The position numbers and the translations under genes are program-made. Shown here piece by piece: positions 8,745 to 17,685 of a DNA stretch of 64,000 nucleotides (positions within the stretch are counted from its first letter, which is position 1; every line of letters begins with the position of its first letter). Under the pieces are notes generated by a model, which saw only the letters and a program-made list of their open reading frames with translations, had not been told where the DNA came from and did no database searches. Source of the stretch: Paracoccus sp. MA (GTDB taxonomy: Bacteria > Pseudomonadota > Alphaproteobacteria > Rhodobacterales > Rhodobacteraceae); the NCBI RefSeq assembly GCF_020990385.1, contig NZ_CP087597.1, positions 829,001 to 893,000 of the forward strand. Reading direction: 5' to 3'.

Positions 8745-8945
8745 GATCGCCAGATAGGCGCGCGGCGCCCGGCAAAAAAGACCCGCGCCCCTTCACGATA
8801 TATAAAGCATTGCACGCCATGGTGGACAGCGCGGGCGCCCGGACATATTGTCCGCCTGCCGCGGCCGGGGCGTTCCGGCGGCGGCGGATGTTTCGTGTCG
8901 TAACCATTGCCAGCCTGCGCGGCGTGCGGGGATCAGGACGGCCAG

Positions 8946-9599
8946 ATGATCGAATTCGACAATGTCTCCAAGTCGTTCTGGACCGGGACCCAGCGCAAGG
9001 TGATCCTCGACCGTGCTTCGTTCCGGATCGACCTGGGGCGGTCGATGGGCATCCTGGCGCCGAACGGCACTGGCAAGACCACGATCATCAACATGATGTG
9101 CGGCCTGGAAAAGCCCGACGAAGGCACGATCCGCACCGATTGCCGGGTCTCGTTCCCGCTGGGCTTCATGGGCGGCATCACCGCGACGCTCAGCGCCAAC
9201 GAGAATGCGCGCTTCATCGCACGCATCTATGGTCTCGACCCGGATTATGTCGAGGCCTTCTGCCGCTGGCTCTGCGATATCGACGAATATTTCGACATGC
9301 CCGTCGGCACCTACAGCGCCGGCATGCGGGCGCGCTTCACCTTTTCGCTGATGCTGGCGCTGGAATTCGACGTCTATTTGATCGACGAGGGCATGCCCAG
9401 CACCACGGATGCCGAATTCAACCGCAAGGCCGGCTCGGTGCTTTACGACCGCCTGAAATCCGCCACCGTGGTGGTGGTGTCGCATCAGGCGCAAACCATT
9501 GAAAAATTCTGCAATTGCGCTGCCGTCCTGCGCGACGGCAGGTTATATCAGTTCGAAACCCTCGAAGAGGCCAAGCAGTATTATGACTACACCGCCTAA
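8946..9599 (+). CDS. kpsT: Capsular polysaccharide export ABC transporter ATP-binding protein, KpsT-like
   Basis: A 217-residue ATPase that would energise export of a group-2-type capsule or a related glycolipid-anchored polysaccharide. Visible are Walker A (APNGTGKTT, residues 38-46, with Ala in place of the usual first Gly), the signature YSAGMRARF, Walker B (VYLIDEG) and the switch His (VVSHQ). It resembles KpsT/RkpT-type exporters in size and in the weak DEG Walker B. ATG 8946 follows an aggacgg ribosome-binding site; an ATG 13 codons upstream is in frame but poorer. Its end overlaps the next gene by 17 bases. The expected permease KpsM is not next to it. Confidence 0.88.
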   Translation: MIEFDNVSKSFWTGTQRKVILDRASFRIDLGRSMGILAPNGTGKTTIINMMCGLEKPDEGTIRTDCRVSFPLGFMGGITATLSANENARFIARIYGLDPDYVEAFCRWLCDIDEYFDMPVGTYSAGMRARFTFSLMLALEFDVYLIDEGMPSTTDAEFNRKAGSVLYDRLKSATVVVVSHQAQTIEKFCNCAAVLRDGRLYQFETLEEAKQYYDYTA

Positions 9600-11370
9600 G
9601 GCCCGCGCCTATCGCATCAGCCGCGAGGAATCTGTTCTGGCGGTCAGCCAGGACGGTGACGCGGTCGAAACGGCGCGCAAGGTGCAGGTCGAACGGCACA
9701 GGCGCAGCCAGGCCGCCCCGCCCGAACAGGCGGGCGAGCAGCTTTTCGCCGGCAACGATGACGGTTTCGGCGACATGCGCTTTCCCGGCGCCGAGACGCC
9801 CGCGCCCCGGGACACGGCGCCCCAAGGCCCGACACCCCAAGGCGCGGCGCTCCAGGACACGACGCCCATGGCCGAACGCATCGCCGCGGTGCGGGCCGAG
9901 AACCTGACCGACCGCCAGCTGCGCATGGCCCGCCGCATCGCCGCCATGCACGAGATCGAGGTCGAATCCGATTACGAGGCGATCGTCATGCTGCGCGACC
10001 GCGGCATCGATCCCTTTCACCGCACCTCGGTGGGCAAGATCCTCTCGGAAGAGGGCGCGCGGGCCCAGGCGCAGGCGCAGGCCGGCGCGGCCTCGCCCTC
10101 GGCCAACATGCCGGTGCCGACCCGCAACTCCAGCCCCGCCCGCCGCGGCCGCGGGACCGAGATCACGCCGCTGCCGCCGGGCACGACCCAGCTTCCCTCG
10201 CGAGAGGCGCTGACCGAGGATCGCCGCGCCGCCGAGATCATCCGCATCCAGCAGGACATCGCCCGCCGGCGGCGGCGCAAGCTGCTGATGCTGCTGGCGC
10301 GGCTGGCCGCCTTCGTCGCCCTGCCGACGCTGATCGCGGGCTGGTATTACTTCTTCGTCGCGACGCCGCTTTACGCCACGGTGTCGCAGTTCCAGATCCA
10401 GCAGGCCGAGAAATCCAGCGCCGGCAGCCTTGGCGGGCTGTTCAGCGGCACGCAGCTGGCGACCAATCCCGATTCGATCTCGGTGCAAAGCTATCTGACC
10501 TCGCGCGACGCGATGATGCGTCTCGACAAGGATCTGGGATTCAAGCGCGCCTTCCAGGATCCGGCCATCGACCCCATCCTGCGCCTGCCGCCCGTGGCGA
10601 GCAACGAACAGGCCTACAAGCTCTATCGCAACTCGGTGAAGATCGGCTACGATCCGACCGAGGGGGTGCTGAACATGGAGGTGATTGCGCCAAATCCCCA
10701 GCTTTCGCAGGATTTCGCCCTGGCGCTGATCGAATATGCCGAAGAACAGGTGGACCAGATGACGGCCCGCCTGCGCGAGGATCAGATGAAGGGCGCGGTC
10801 GAAAGCTATCAGGATGCCGAGGCCAAGGTGCAGCAGGCGCAGCGCCGCGTGCAGGAGTTGCAGCAGAAGCTGGGGGTGCTCGACCCGGTGGCCGAGGGCG
10901 GCGTCATCATGGGCCATATCGCCGAACTCGAACGGCAACTGGCCGAGAAGAAGCTCGAGCTCGGGCAGCTGCAATCCAACGCCCGTCCCAATCCCAGCCG
11001 CGTCGCCGGCGTTACCGGCGATATCAGCCGGCTCGAGGAAATGCTGGCCCAGACCCGCAGCCAGCTGACCGAGGGCAACAGCGCCCGCGGCTCGCTGGCC
11101 GCCATCTCGGGCGAGATCCGCATCGCCGAATCCGACCTGCTGACCCGGCAGGAGCTGCTGGCCGCCGCCGCCGCGCAGATGGAGAACGCGCGGATCGAGG
11201 CGAACAAGCAGGTCCGCTATCTTTCGCTCTCGGTGGCGCCGGTGCCGCCGGACGAGGCGACCTATCCCAAGGCTTTCCAGAACACGATCGTGGCCTTCCT
11301 GGTGTTTTCCGGCATCTATCTGATGCTATCGCTGACCGCCTCGATCCTGCGCGAACAGGTATCCTCATGA
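9583..11370 (+). CDS. kpsE: Polysaccharide export inner-membrane protein, KpsE/Wzz-like, with long N-terminal tail
   Basis: A 595-residue polysaccharide co-polymerase/export protein. Two membrane segments frame a periplasmic domain: one near residues 233-260 (LLMLLARLAAFVALPTLIAG) and one near 567-590 (TIVAFLVFSGIYLMLSLT). Between them lie a KpsE-type region (ATPLYATVSQFQIQQ) and long coiled coil (AEAKVQQAQRRVQELQQKLG). It probably bridges the KpsMT exporter to an outer-membrane channel. The first ~230 residues are cytoplasmic, rich in Gln, Pro and Ala and probably disordered; classical KpsE (~380 residues) lacks this. The start ATG 9583 lies inside the end of kpsT. It ends in an ATGA overlap with kdsA, so the three genes form an operon. 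Confidence 0.87.
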   Translation: MTTPPKARAYRISREESVLAVSQDGDAVETARKVQVERHRRSQAAPPEQAGEQLFAGNDDGFGDMRFPGAETPAPRDTAPQGPTPQGAALQDTTPMAERIAAVRAENLTDRQLRMARRIAAMHEIEVESDYEAIVMLRDRGIDPFHRTSVGKILSEEGARAQAQAQAGAASPSANMPVPTRNSSPARRGRGTEITPLPPGTTQLPSREALTEDRRAAEIIRIQQDIARRRRRKLLMLLARLAAFVALPTLIAGWYYFFVATPLYATVSQFQIQQAEKSSAGSLGGLFSGTQLATNPDSISVQSYLTSRDAMMRLDKDLGFKRAFQDPAIDPILRLPPVASNEQAYKLYRNSVKIGYDPTEGVLNMEVIAPNPQLSQDFALALIEYAEEQVDQMTARLREDQMKGAVESYQDAEAKVQQAQRRVQELQQKLGVLDPVAEGGVIMGHIAELERQLAEKKLELGQLQSNARPNPSRVAGVTGDISRLEEMLAQTRSQLTEGNSARGSLAAISGEIRIAESDLLTRQELLAAAAAQMENARIEANKQVRYLSLSVAPVPPDEATYPKAFQNTIVAFLVFSGIYLMLSLTASILREQVSS

Positions 11371-12200
11371 AACATGTCCCGATCGGCAACGTCACTTTCG
11401 GAAACGATCTGCCCCTGGTGCTGATCGCCGGCCCCTGCCAGCTAGAAACCCTGGACCATGCGCTGATGATCGCCGAGACCGTCGCCGGGGCCTGCGCCAA
11501 GGCGGGGGCCGGCTTCGTGTTCAAGGCCAGCTACGACAAGGCCAACCGCACCTCGCTCAAGGGCCGGCGCGGCATCGGCATCGACGAAGGCCTGCGCATG
11601 CTGGACGAGGTGCGCAGCCGCATCGGCTGTCCCGTGCTGACCGATGTGCATGATATCGAACAGGCGCGCCTGGCCGGAGCCGTGGTCGATATCATCCAGA
11701 TCCCGGCCTTCCTGTCGCGCCAGACCGACCTGCTGCTGGCGGCGGGCGAGACCCGGGCGGCGGTGAACATCAAGAAGGGCCAGTTCCTGGCGCCCTGGGA
11801 CATGCCCAATGTTGCCGAGAAGGTCGCCTCGACCGGGAACGAACGCATCCTGCTGACCGAACGCGGCGTCAGCTTCGGCTACAACACGCTGGTCGCCGAC
11901 ATGCGCAGCCTGCCGATCATGGCGCGGACCGGCTGGCCGGTGGTCATGGACGCGACCCATTCCGTGCAGCAGCCCGGCGGTCAGGGCGGCTCGTCCGGCG
12001 GGCAGCGCGAATTCGCGCCGGTCATGGCGCGGGCGGCGGTGGCGATCGGCGTGGCCGGCGTCTTCATCGAGACGCATCAGGATCCGGACAACGCGCCCTC
12101 GGACGGGCCGAACATGATCCATCTCGAGCGGATGCCGGCACTGATCGCCTCGCTGATGCGCTTCGACGCGCTGGCCAAGCTTGACCCGGTGATGGGCTGA
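11367..12200 (+). CDS. kdsA: 3-deoxy-8-phosphooctulonate synthase
   Basis: A 277-residue Kdo-8-phosphate synthase, condensing phosphoenolpyruvate with arabinose 5-phosphate to make the Kdo precursor. Family motifs are intact: IAGPCQLE, FKASYDKANRTS, GQFLAPWDM, FGYNTLVADMRSLPIM and FIETHQDPDNAPSDGPNMI. The start overlaps the stop of the KpsE-like gene (ATGA), placing it in a capsule export operon rather than the housekeeping context often seen elsewhere (near eno or pyrG). The product could feed LPS core Kdo, a Kdo-containing capsule or the Kdo linker of group-2 capsules. It converges with no gap on the flavoprotein gene at 12201. Confidence 0.95.
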   Translation: MKHVPIGNVTFGNDLPLVLIAGPCQLETLDHALMIAETVAGACAKAGAGFVFKASYDKANRTSLKGRRGIGIDEGLRMLDEVRSRIGCPVLTDVHDIEQARLAGAVVDIIQIPAFLSRQTDLLLAAGETRAAVNIKKGQFLAPWDMPNVAEKVASTGNERILLTERGVSFGYNTLVADMRSLPIMARTGWPVVMDATHSVQQPGGQGGSSGGQREFAPVMARAAVAIGVAGVFIETHQDPDNAPSDGPNMIHLERMPALIASLMRFDALAKLDPVMG

Positions 12201-13409
12201 TCAGCCGGCCGCGATGGCCCGCGCCGCCGCATGGCCGGAGGCCCAGGCCCATTGGAAGTTGTAACCGCCCAGCCAGCCGGTGACATCGACCACCTCGCCG
12301 ATGAAATAGAGCCCGGGAATGGATCTTGCCTGCATGGTCCGGGAATCGAGCGCCCGCGTATCGACCCCGCCCACCGTGACCTCGGCCGTCCGCCAGCCTT
12401 CCGAGCCGACCGGCCGCAGATTCCAGCGGTTGATCCGCGCGGCGAGCCGGTCCAGCGCGGCATTCCCCTGATCCGCCAGCCGCGCCCCGGCCAGGCCCAC
12501 CTCGGCCGAGACCGCCTCGGCCAGCCGCGCGGGCAGCCAGCGCGCCAGCGCCGTGGCCACGGCAAGGCGGCCGCCCTGGCCGCGGATCTCGCGCAGGCCG
12601 GTGGCGATATCCGCGTCGGGGGCCAGATCGACGGTGATATCCTCTCCCGGGCGCCAGAAGCTCGAGATCTGCAGGATCGCCGGCCCCGACAGCCCGCGAT
12701 GGGTGAACAGCAGCCCGTCCCGGAACAGACGGCGCCGCCGGCCGCTGCCATGGCTGACCTCGGCCAGGACCGACAGCCCGGCCAGGGGCCGGCAAAGGTC
12801 CAGGTCCTGCTGGGCGAAGGTCAGCGGCACCAGCCCCGGTCTCGGCTCGATCAGCGAAAGCCCGAACCGGGCGGCGATCTCGTAGCCGATGCCCGTTGCG
12901 CCCATCTTGGGAATCGACTTTCCCCCCGTCGACACCACCACCCGGCGTGCCGCCAGCGGCCCGCGTGCCGTCCCGACCAGGAAGCCCTGCCCCGCCGGCT
13001 CGACCTGCTGCACTGCAGTTTCGAGACGCAACTCGGCGCCGCGCATCCGATGCAGCAGCATGTCGATGATCTGCCGGGCGCTGTCGTCACAAAACAATTG
13101 GCCGAGCGTCTTTTCGTGCCAGGCGATGCCGGATGCTTCGACCATGGCAAGGAAATCGGCCGGCGTGAAGCCCGCCAGCGCCGAGGCCGCGAAACGCGGA
13201 TTGCCCGAGACGAAGCGGTCGAGCGCGGTCGCAAGATTGGTGAAGTTGCAGCGTCCACCGCCAGAGATGCGAATCTTTTCGCCCGGCGCGCGGGCGTGAT
13301 CCAGAACCACGACCCGCCCCGCCCCCTCGCCCGCCTGCTGCAGGATCGAGCCGGCGCAGAAAAGCCCGGCCGCGCCGGCGCCAAGAATGACTGTGTCCAC
13401 CTGTTCCAT
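12201..13409 (-). CDS. NAD(P)/FAD-dependent oxidoreductase, HI0933 (YhiN) family
   Basis: A 402-residue flavoprotein. The N-terminal dinucleotide-binding fold is clear (VDTVILGAGAAGLFCAG). The family-specific motifs are GEKIRISGGGRCNFTN near residue 45, TGGKSIPKMGATGIGY, THRGLSGPAILQ, and the C-terminal FAD contact GEVVDVTGWLGGYNFQWAW. The biochemical function of HI0933 proteins is not settled. I chose the ATG at 13407-13409; the open frame further upstream only translates the antisense of the tRNA-Gln gene. Its stop codon abuts that of kdsA with no gap, so no separate terminator fits between the convergent genes. Confidence 0.88.
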   Translation of the reverse strand: MEQVDTVILGAGAAGLFCAGSILQQAGEGAGRVVVLDHARAPGEKIRISGGGRCNFTNLATALDRFVSGNPRFAASALAGFTPADFLAMVEASGIAWHEKTLGQLFCDDSARQIIDMLLHRMRGAELRLETAVQQVEPAGQGFLVGTARGPLAARRVVVSTGGKSIPKMGATGIGYEIAARFGLSLIEPRPGLVPLTFAQQDLDLCRPLAGLSVLAEVSHGSGRRRRLFRDGLLFTHRGLSGPAILQISSFWRPGEDITVDLAPDADIATGLREIRGQGGRLAVATALARWLPARLAEAVSAEVGLAGARLADQGNAALDRLAARINRWNLRPVGSEGWRTAEVTVGGVDTRALDSRTMQARSIPGLYFIGEVVDVTGWLGGYNFQWAWASGHAAARAIAAG

Positions 13410-13504
13410 GCGCGGCGCATAGAGTGCCTGCGCCGGGGCCACAAGATTTTTCCGTTTTGCCTCTTGCGCCCCTGCACGGCCTTGGCTAGATACGCCCCCA
13501 CAGT

Positions 13505-13579
13505 TGGGGCGTGGCCAAGTGGTAAGGCAACGGTTTTTGGTACCGTGTACCGTAGGTTCGAATCCTACCGCCCCAGCCA
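13505..13579 (+). tRNA. tRNA-Gln (anticodon TTG)
   Basis: The cloverleaf can be drawn by eye. The acceptor stem is TGGGGCG/CGCCCCA with discriminator G and an encoded CCA. The anticodon stem ACGGT/ACCGT encloses loop TTTTGGT, giving anticodon TTG. The T-arm contains GGTTCGAATCC. It reads CAA and, by wobble, CAG. Confidence 0.96.
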
Positions 13580-13672
13580 ATTCATCTAAGTCTTTGTTAA
13601 ATCTAAATTATGGTCGCTGACCCAGACTTTCGCCTGTGCCGTCATTAGTTTGACAGGCAGCAGGATCGTCGT

Positions 13673-13713
13673 GGATCACGGGTATGCCTGGAGGGGCAGA
13701 CCGCACGTGATCC
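13673..13713. repeat. Inverted repeat downstream of tRNA-Gln
   Basis: GGATCACG (13673-13680) and CGTGATCC (13706-13713) are perfect complements separated by 25 bases. They lie in the ~200-base non-coding gap between tRNA-Gln and the diguanylate cyclase stop. No T-tract follows. No coding potential is seen in 13580-13787. Confidence 0.45.
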
Positions 13714-13787
13714 GGCCAGGGGAACCTAGCCGAAACTCCAACTGCAGACGATCCCGTGACCAAGCGGCAGAGCACCGGCCTGCGCTG

Positions 13788-14783
13788 TCATGCGCCTACT
13801 GCCTTCGTCGGGCCGCCCCACAGGAGCGCCTTGCCCTTCCCGTTCGACTTGGCGTGATACAGCGCCGAATCCGCCATGTCGAACAGCAGATCAGGCCGGG
13901 CCTGGGACAGCAGGTCGGAAACCGCCACGCCGATGCTGGCAGAGACCCGGGCCGAGGACGGATGAAAGCGCATCGCCTCGATCCTTTCGATGATCCGCCG
14001 GCAGACCCGCAATATGTCCGCGCGCGCGCGATGCGAAAAGATCAGCAGCAGGAACTCGTCCCCGCCGACGCGGCAAACCTTGTCGCTGGTCCGGACCTCG
14101 GAAGACAGGACCGCCGCGACCTCGGTCAGCACACGGTCGCCCGCGGCATGGCCGAGACGATCGTTCACCTCCTTGAAATGGTCGAGATCCAGATGCACGA
14201 GCGCGAAGGGGTTGTCCTCGCGCTGCTCGAAGGCCCTCGCGAATTCGGCCTCGAACCCGCGCCGGTTCAAAAGGCCGGTCAGGGGGTCGGTAATCGACAG
14301 GATCTGCGCATTCTCCCGCGCCCGTTCCAGGCGGGCATTGACCCGGGACAGTTCGGACAGCGCAGCGCGGTTGGCCTCATGCAGGAACAGGAATTCGATG
14401 GCCAGATCCGAGGGCGGGAAATCGGAATCCGTCAGCCCGAACTCGCGGACGGCCAGGGACAGCGCGATGCCGAATCCCAGGTTCAGGACGATCAGGTCGC
14501 ACGACAGCGCGACCCCTTGGCCGCGCAGCGAAATCCCCTGATGGCGCTTCATCTGTAGAAACACCCGCTCTCCCGAGCCCAGCCGGGCGAATGCCCGATC
14601 AAAGCCGATGCTCTGGCCGATCTGGTCGGTGCAGGCGAAGACCTCGTCCAGCCTCGCGGCATTGCCCACCACCTTCTCCAGGGTCTTGCCCCGGGACAGG
14701 ATGCGGCCGCGCCGGTCTATGGCCAGATGCATCGGCATGAGGGCCGCCACCTGCCGAAGAATATCGAGCCGGACCTCGATCAA
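13788..14783 (-). CDS. Diguanylate cyclase with N-terminal HNOBA-like domain
   Basis: A 331-residue GGDEF protein expected to make cyclic di-GMP. Residues ~1-130 resemble the heme-NO-binding-associated (HNOBA) domain found in partners of H-NOX proteins (MPMHLAIDRRGRILSRGKTL, GISLRGQGV). A coiled-coil linker (~135-165) leads to the GGDEF domain, which begins with DPLTGLLNRRGF. The active-site motif GGDEF is intact at 240-244. The RxxD inhibitory site (RTSD, 231-234) is at the canonical distance, so the enzyme should be active and feedback-inhibited. Its ATG overlaps the H-NOX stop (ATGA), so the pair is translationally coupled. An H-NOX/diguanylate cyclase pair is known in Dinoroseobacter shibae. 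Confidence 0.9.
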   Translation of the reverse strand: MIEVRLDILRQVAALMPMHLAIDRRGRILSRGKTLEKVVGNAARLDEVFACTDQIGQSIGFDRAFARLGSGERVFLQMKRHQGISLRGQGVALSCDLIVLNLGFGIALSLAVREFGLTDSDFPPSDLAIEFLFLHEANRAALSELSRVNARLERARENAQILSITDPLTGLLNRRGFEAEFARAFEQREDNPFALVHLDLDHFKEVNDRLGHAAGDRVLTEVAAVLSSEVRTSDKVCRVGGDEFLLLIFSHRARADILRVCRRIIERIEAMRFHPSSARVSASIGVAVSDLLSQARPDLLFDMADSALYHAKSNGKGKALLWGGPTKAVGA

Positions 14784-15349
14784 GACGCCACCTGCGGATG
14801 GGAAAGCACGAAGCGGCGTTTCCCGGAATAGTCGGACAGGGCGACGTCAATGTCTATGCAGTCGCGCATCACGGAAATGATCGCCAGCGCGCCATAGTCA
14901 TCCGCCATGCCGCGCAGCATGCCTGCGACCACGCGCAGCAGGCCGGGCTGATGCGCGCTTGCCGCGATGTGATAGCGCCCGGCCGTCGGCGAGGTGACCG
15001 CCAGGGCCGGGAGCTGGAAATCCGGGATCACCAGCCTGATGCGACCGGGCAGTTCCCGCAGGGATTCGACGAATTCCTCGAAGGTCGAACCGCTGAAGCG
15101 GAGCAATCTGCGGATATCCTCCTGCCGGGTCAGCCAGGCCCCGATATCCTCGAGAAATTCGCCCACGGATTTGTCCAGCAATCGGGCCGAGGCGATCACG
15201 ATCGAATAGGTGACCTTGTCGGGGCCGGTGCTCCAGGTCAGGAAGCCTTCCGGATCGACGCCGACCTCGCGCGTGACCTTTTCCCAAAGGCCCGGACCGT
15301 AAGTGCCGCGCATGAACAATTCGATGCAACGATTGACGAGACCATGCAT
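14780..15349 (-). CDS. H-NOX-like (HNOB fold) sensor lacking the heme-ligand histidine
   Basis: A 189-residue stand-alone H-NOX-fold protein, recognisable from the N-terminus ([22 protein letters not shown]) and the following FLEDIGAWL and [12 protein letters not shown] segments. Aligning it by eye, without gaps, to a remembered Thermoanaerobacter H-NOX sequence through the heme-ligand region places Pro101 where the proximal heme His should be (DEVH versus RELP). The YxSxR propionate-binding motif reads AxSxH (129-133). If this alignment holds, the protein cannot bind heme in the normal way and may sense something else or act as a heme-free regulator. The start ATG 15347-15349 gives the usual N-terminus; the longer open frame upstream is antisense to comEC. 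It overlaps the downstream cyclase by 4 bases. Confidence 0.8.
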   Translation of the reverse strand: MHGLVNRCIELFMRGTYGPGLWEKVTREVGVDPEGFLTWSTGPDKVTYSIVIASARLLDKSVGEFLEDIGAWLTRQEDIRRLLRFSGSTFEEFVESLRELPGRIRLVIPDFQLPALAVTSPTAGRYHIAASAHQPGLLRVVAGMLRGMADDYGALAIISVMRDCIDIDVALSDYSGKRRFVLSHPQVAS

Positions 15350-15387
15350 TTCTTCAGATCCGGTTGAAAATCCGCCGTCGCGGCATG

Positions 15388-17553
15388 TCAGTGCCAAAGC
15401 CGCCCGCGCCCCGTTCCATCGGCCGAGACAAGCGCAAGCCCATCGGCGCCGAGGAATATCGCCAAGGCCCCGTGCCGCCGCAGATAGGCGGCGTCGAGAA
15501 CCAGGCATGGCGGGGAACCGGTGCCTGTCGCGAGATTGCCGTCCGCCACCAGAATGCCGCCCGGAGGGCAATGGGTTTCGGCATCGCCCCGCGCAGCCTT
15601 GCCGGTCAGATGCCGGATCGGCACCCGCCCGTCGGGTTGCCCGAGCTCTGCCCAGCGGTCCGAGGCCGTGCCTTGCCAGAGCGGCCGCGCAGCCGCGGCG
15701 GTCTGGTCTGCGGCATCGCCATCGGCTTCGAGCCAATTCGCAACGGCAAAGCTGCCTCCTCGCGCCTTCGAGGGCGCCCTGCCCGCCGGCGTCATCACCG
15801 CCACCGCGTCGCCCTCGGCCGAGATCAGGATGTCGGGCCGCTTCGCGCCCAGCCAGAGCAAAGCCGAGGCGACCAGCAGCACGCCGCCCGTTGCGCGCCG
15901 CAGCAGCAGGAGCGCGCGCCGCCCGCCGCCGCCGACCGGCCCCAGCAGGATCATCGCTGCCCCGGCCGCCATCAGCGGCAGGACGAGCCGCGGCGCGGCC
16001 GGGACCAATGTGACCGAGCGCTCCAGTTCCGATATCCATTGCGCGACCGCCAGCATCCAGCGGGTGCCCAGCCCCATCAGCCACAGCGCCGGCTGTGCCA
16101 GGCCCAGCGGCGCCAGCAACGCGGCGAAGACGCCGCCGGGCATCACCAGCACCCCGACCACCGGCACGACCATCATGTTGGCCAGCAGGCCATACTGCGT
16201 CATGCGGCCGAAATGCGCGGCCGCGATGGGTGCGGTCGCCATGCCGGCCACGAACGAGGAGACGAAGAGCATCAGCGCCGGCCGTGTCCACCAAGGCAGC
16301 CGCGTGGAAAGCCGCATCCAGGGCTCCTGCACCAGGATCAGCGCCACCGTGGCGGCAAAGCTCATCTGGAAGCCGGGCTCGGTCAGCGCCTCGGGGGTCA
16401 GCACCAGCACGATGCCTGCGGCGACGGCGACGGTGCGCAGCGACACCGCGCGGCGGTCGGCGATGATCGCCAGCAGCATCACCGCCACCATGATGAAGGA
16501 CCGCTCGGTCGCCACCCCGCCGCCCGAAAGCCAGAGATAGAGCGCCGAGGCGCCAAGCGCCCCCGCCGCTGCGAGCTTGTGCGCCGGCAGGGCGCGGGGG
16601 CCGCCGACCCCCTGCATCGCCACGCCCGAGAGCCGCAGCGCGGCGTAAACGAATCCGGCCAGCATGCTCATGTGCAGGCCCGAGATCGACACGATGTGAT
16701 AAAGATTCGAATCGCGCATGATCTGGTTGGTCCGCTCGGCGATGCCCGAGCGGTCGCCGGTCATCAGCGCCGCCGCGACCGCGCCGGCCTGGCCGCCGAT
16801 CCGCTCGCGTATGGCCTCGGAAAGCGACATGCGGATGCGATGCAGCGCCAGGGTGCCACCCTCGGCGGGCCGCTCGACGGTCAGGACCGGCGTGCGGGCA
16901 TAGCCCACCGCCCCCAGCCGCGCGAACCAGGCCAGGCGACGGAAATCGAACCCGCCCGGCTCGGATGGGCCGGAGGGCGGCCCGAGATGCGCGGTCAGCA
17001 TCACGCGCTGGCCGGGAACCGGCAGGTCCCCCGGCTCAAGCAGCGAGATCCGCACCCGCGCCGGCGTCCGCCCGGGCGGCACCCGCTGCAACTGCACCTG
17101 ATCGAGCAGCAGGCGCATCCGGTCGCGCGCCGAGCGGTCGATGCCGATCACCCGCCCCTCGACCGGGCCGTAATAACGGAATTCCAGCACCGGGGCGGCG
17201 ACCATATGCGCCCGCAGCCCGGCAAGCCCGGCCCCGAGGGCGACCACCAGCAGCGCAAGGGCCGCCAGCCGCAGCCGGTCGGTCCAGATCCAGCCGAGCC
17301 GTCCGGCATCGGCCAGCCGCATCGCCAGGACCGGCAGCAACAGGCACAGCCCGCCAACCAGCACCAGCGCCGAATAGAAGCCGGCGCCGGGCTCGTCCGG
17401 CAGCAGGAACCAGCCGCCGATGCCCAGCGAAAGCCAGACGGGCATCCAGGGCAGAAGCCCGGCCCGGATAGTGACCGAAGGCCGGCGCGCAGCCGCCGCC
17501 CGCCGCCCGCCGCGAGCAGGCGATGCCGGCCGCCGTATCAGCGAGGCGTTCAT
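15388..17553 (-). CDS. comEC: ComEC/Rec2-family DNA uptake channel protein
   Basis: A 721-residue polytopic membrane protein. An N-terminal OB-like/DUF4131 region ([20 protein letters not shown]) is followed by the Competence domain with its hallmark [16 protein letters not shown] and many hydrophobic helices. The C-terminus (~610-721) holds no metallo-beta-lactamase HxHxD motif, so the nuclease-like domain of Gram-positive ComEC is absent or replaced by a short soluble domain. It would transport single-stranded DNA across the inner membrane. I chose ATG 17551-17553; a GTG at 17589 is also in frame. It is divergent from gltX. No other competence gene is seen in the window. Confidence 0.87.
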   Translation of the reverse strand: MNASLIRRPASPARGGRRAAAARRPSVTIRAGLLPWMPVWLSLGIGGWFLLPDEPGAGFYSALVLVGGLCLLLPVLAMRLADAGRLGWIWTDRLRLAALALLVVALGAGLAGLRAHMVAAPVLEFRYYGPVEGRVIGIDRSARDRMRLLLDQVQLQRVPPGRTPARVRISLLEPGDLPVPGQRVMLTAHLGPPSGPSEPGGFDFRRLAWFARLGAVGYARTPVLTVERPAEGGTLALHRIRMSLSEAIRERIGGQAGAVAAALMTGDRSGIAERTNQIMRDSNLYHIVSISGLHMSMLAGFVYAALRLSGVAMQGVGGPRALPAHKLAAAGALGASALYLWLSGGGVATERSFIMVAVMLLAIIADRRAVSLRTVAVAAGIVLVLTPEALTEPGFQMSFAATVALILVQEPWMRLSTRLPWWTRPALMLFVSSFVAGMATAPIAAAHFGRMTQYGLLANMMVVPVVGVLVMPGGVFAALLAPLGLAQPALWLMGLGTRWMLAVAQWISELERSVTLVPAAPRLVLPLMAAGAAMILLGPVGGGGRRALLLLRRATGGVLLVASALLWLGAKRPDILISAEGDAVAVMTPAGRAPSKARGGSFAVANWLEADGDAADQTAAAARPLWQGTASDRWAELGQPDGRVPIRHLTGKAARGDAETHCPPGGILVADGNLATGTGSPPCLVLDAAYLRRHGALAIFLGADGLALVSADGTGRGRLWH

Positions 17554-17685
17554 CGATTCCGTCACCGAAACTTGTCCTTGTCGTGCCACTTGCGTATCTC
17601 TGGCGCCAAGATTGGCATGCCGTCCCTTTCGAAACGGTTAACGGCACAGCCAATGCCCCTGTTTTCTGGACTGACCGGACCCCCG

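Noticed and set aside
8745-8945. A KpsM permease gene upstream of kpsT
   Set aside because: The 201-base gap is too short and has no membrane-protein frame on either strand.
13505-13787. A genomic island inserted at tRNA-Gln
   Set aside because: No integrase, no repeated tRNA 3' end and no change in base use are seen; the next genes look native.
13650-14558. A 302-codon plus-strand frame after tRNA-Gln
   Set aside because: It is the complement of the diguanylate cyclase gene, with no ribosome-binding site and no recognisable domain.
15364-17685. A very long open frame running into gltX from the plus strand
   Set aside because: The part before 17653 is antisense to comEC and has no protein-like character. 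gltX similarity starts at about 17686.
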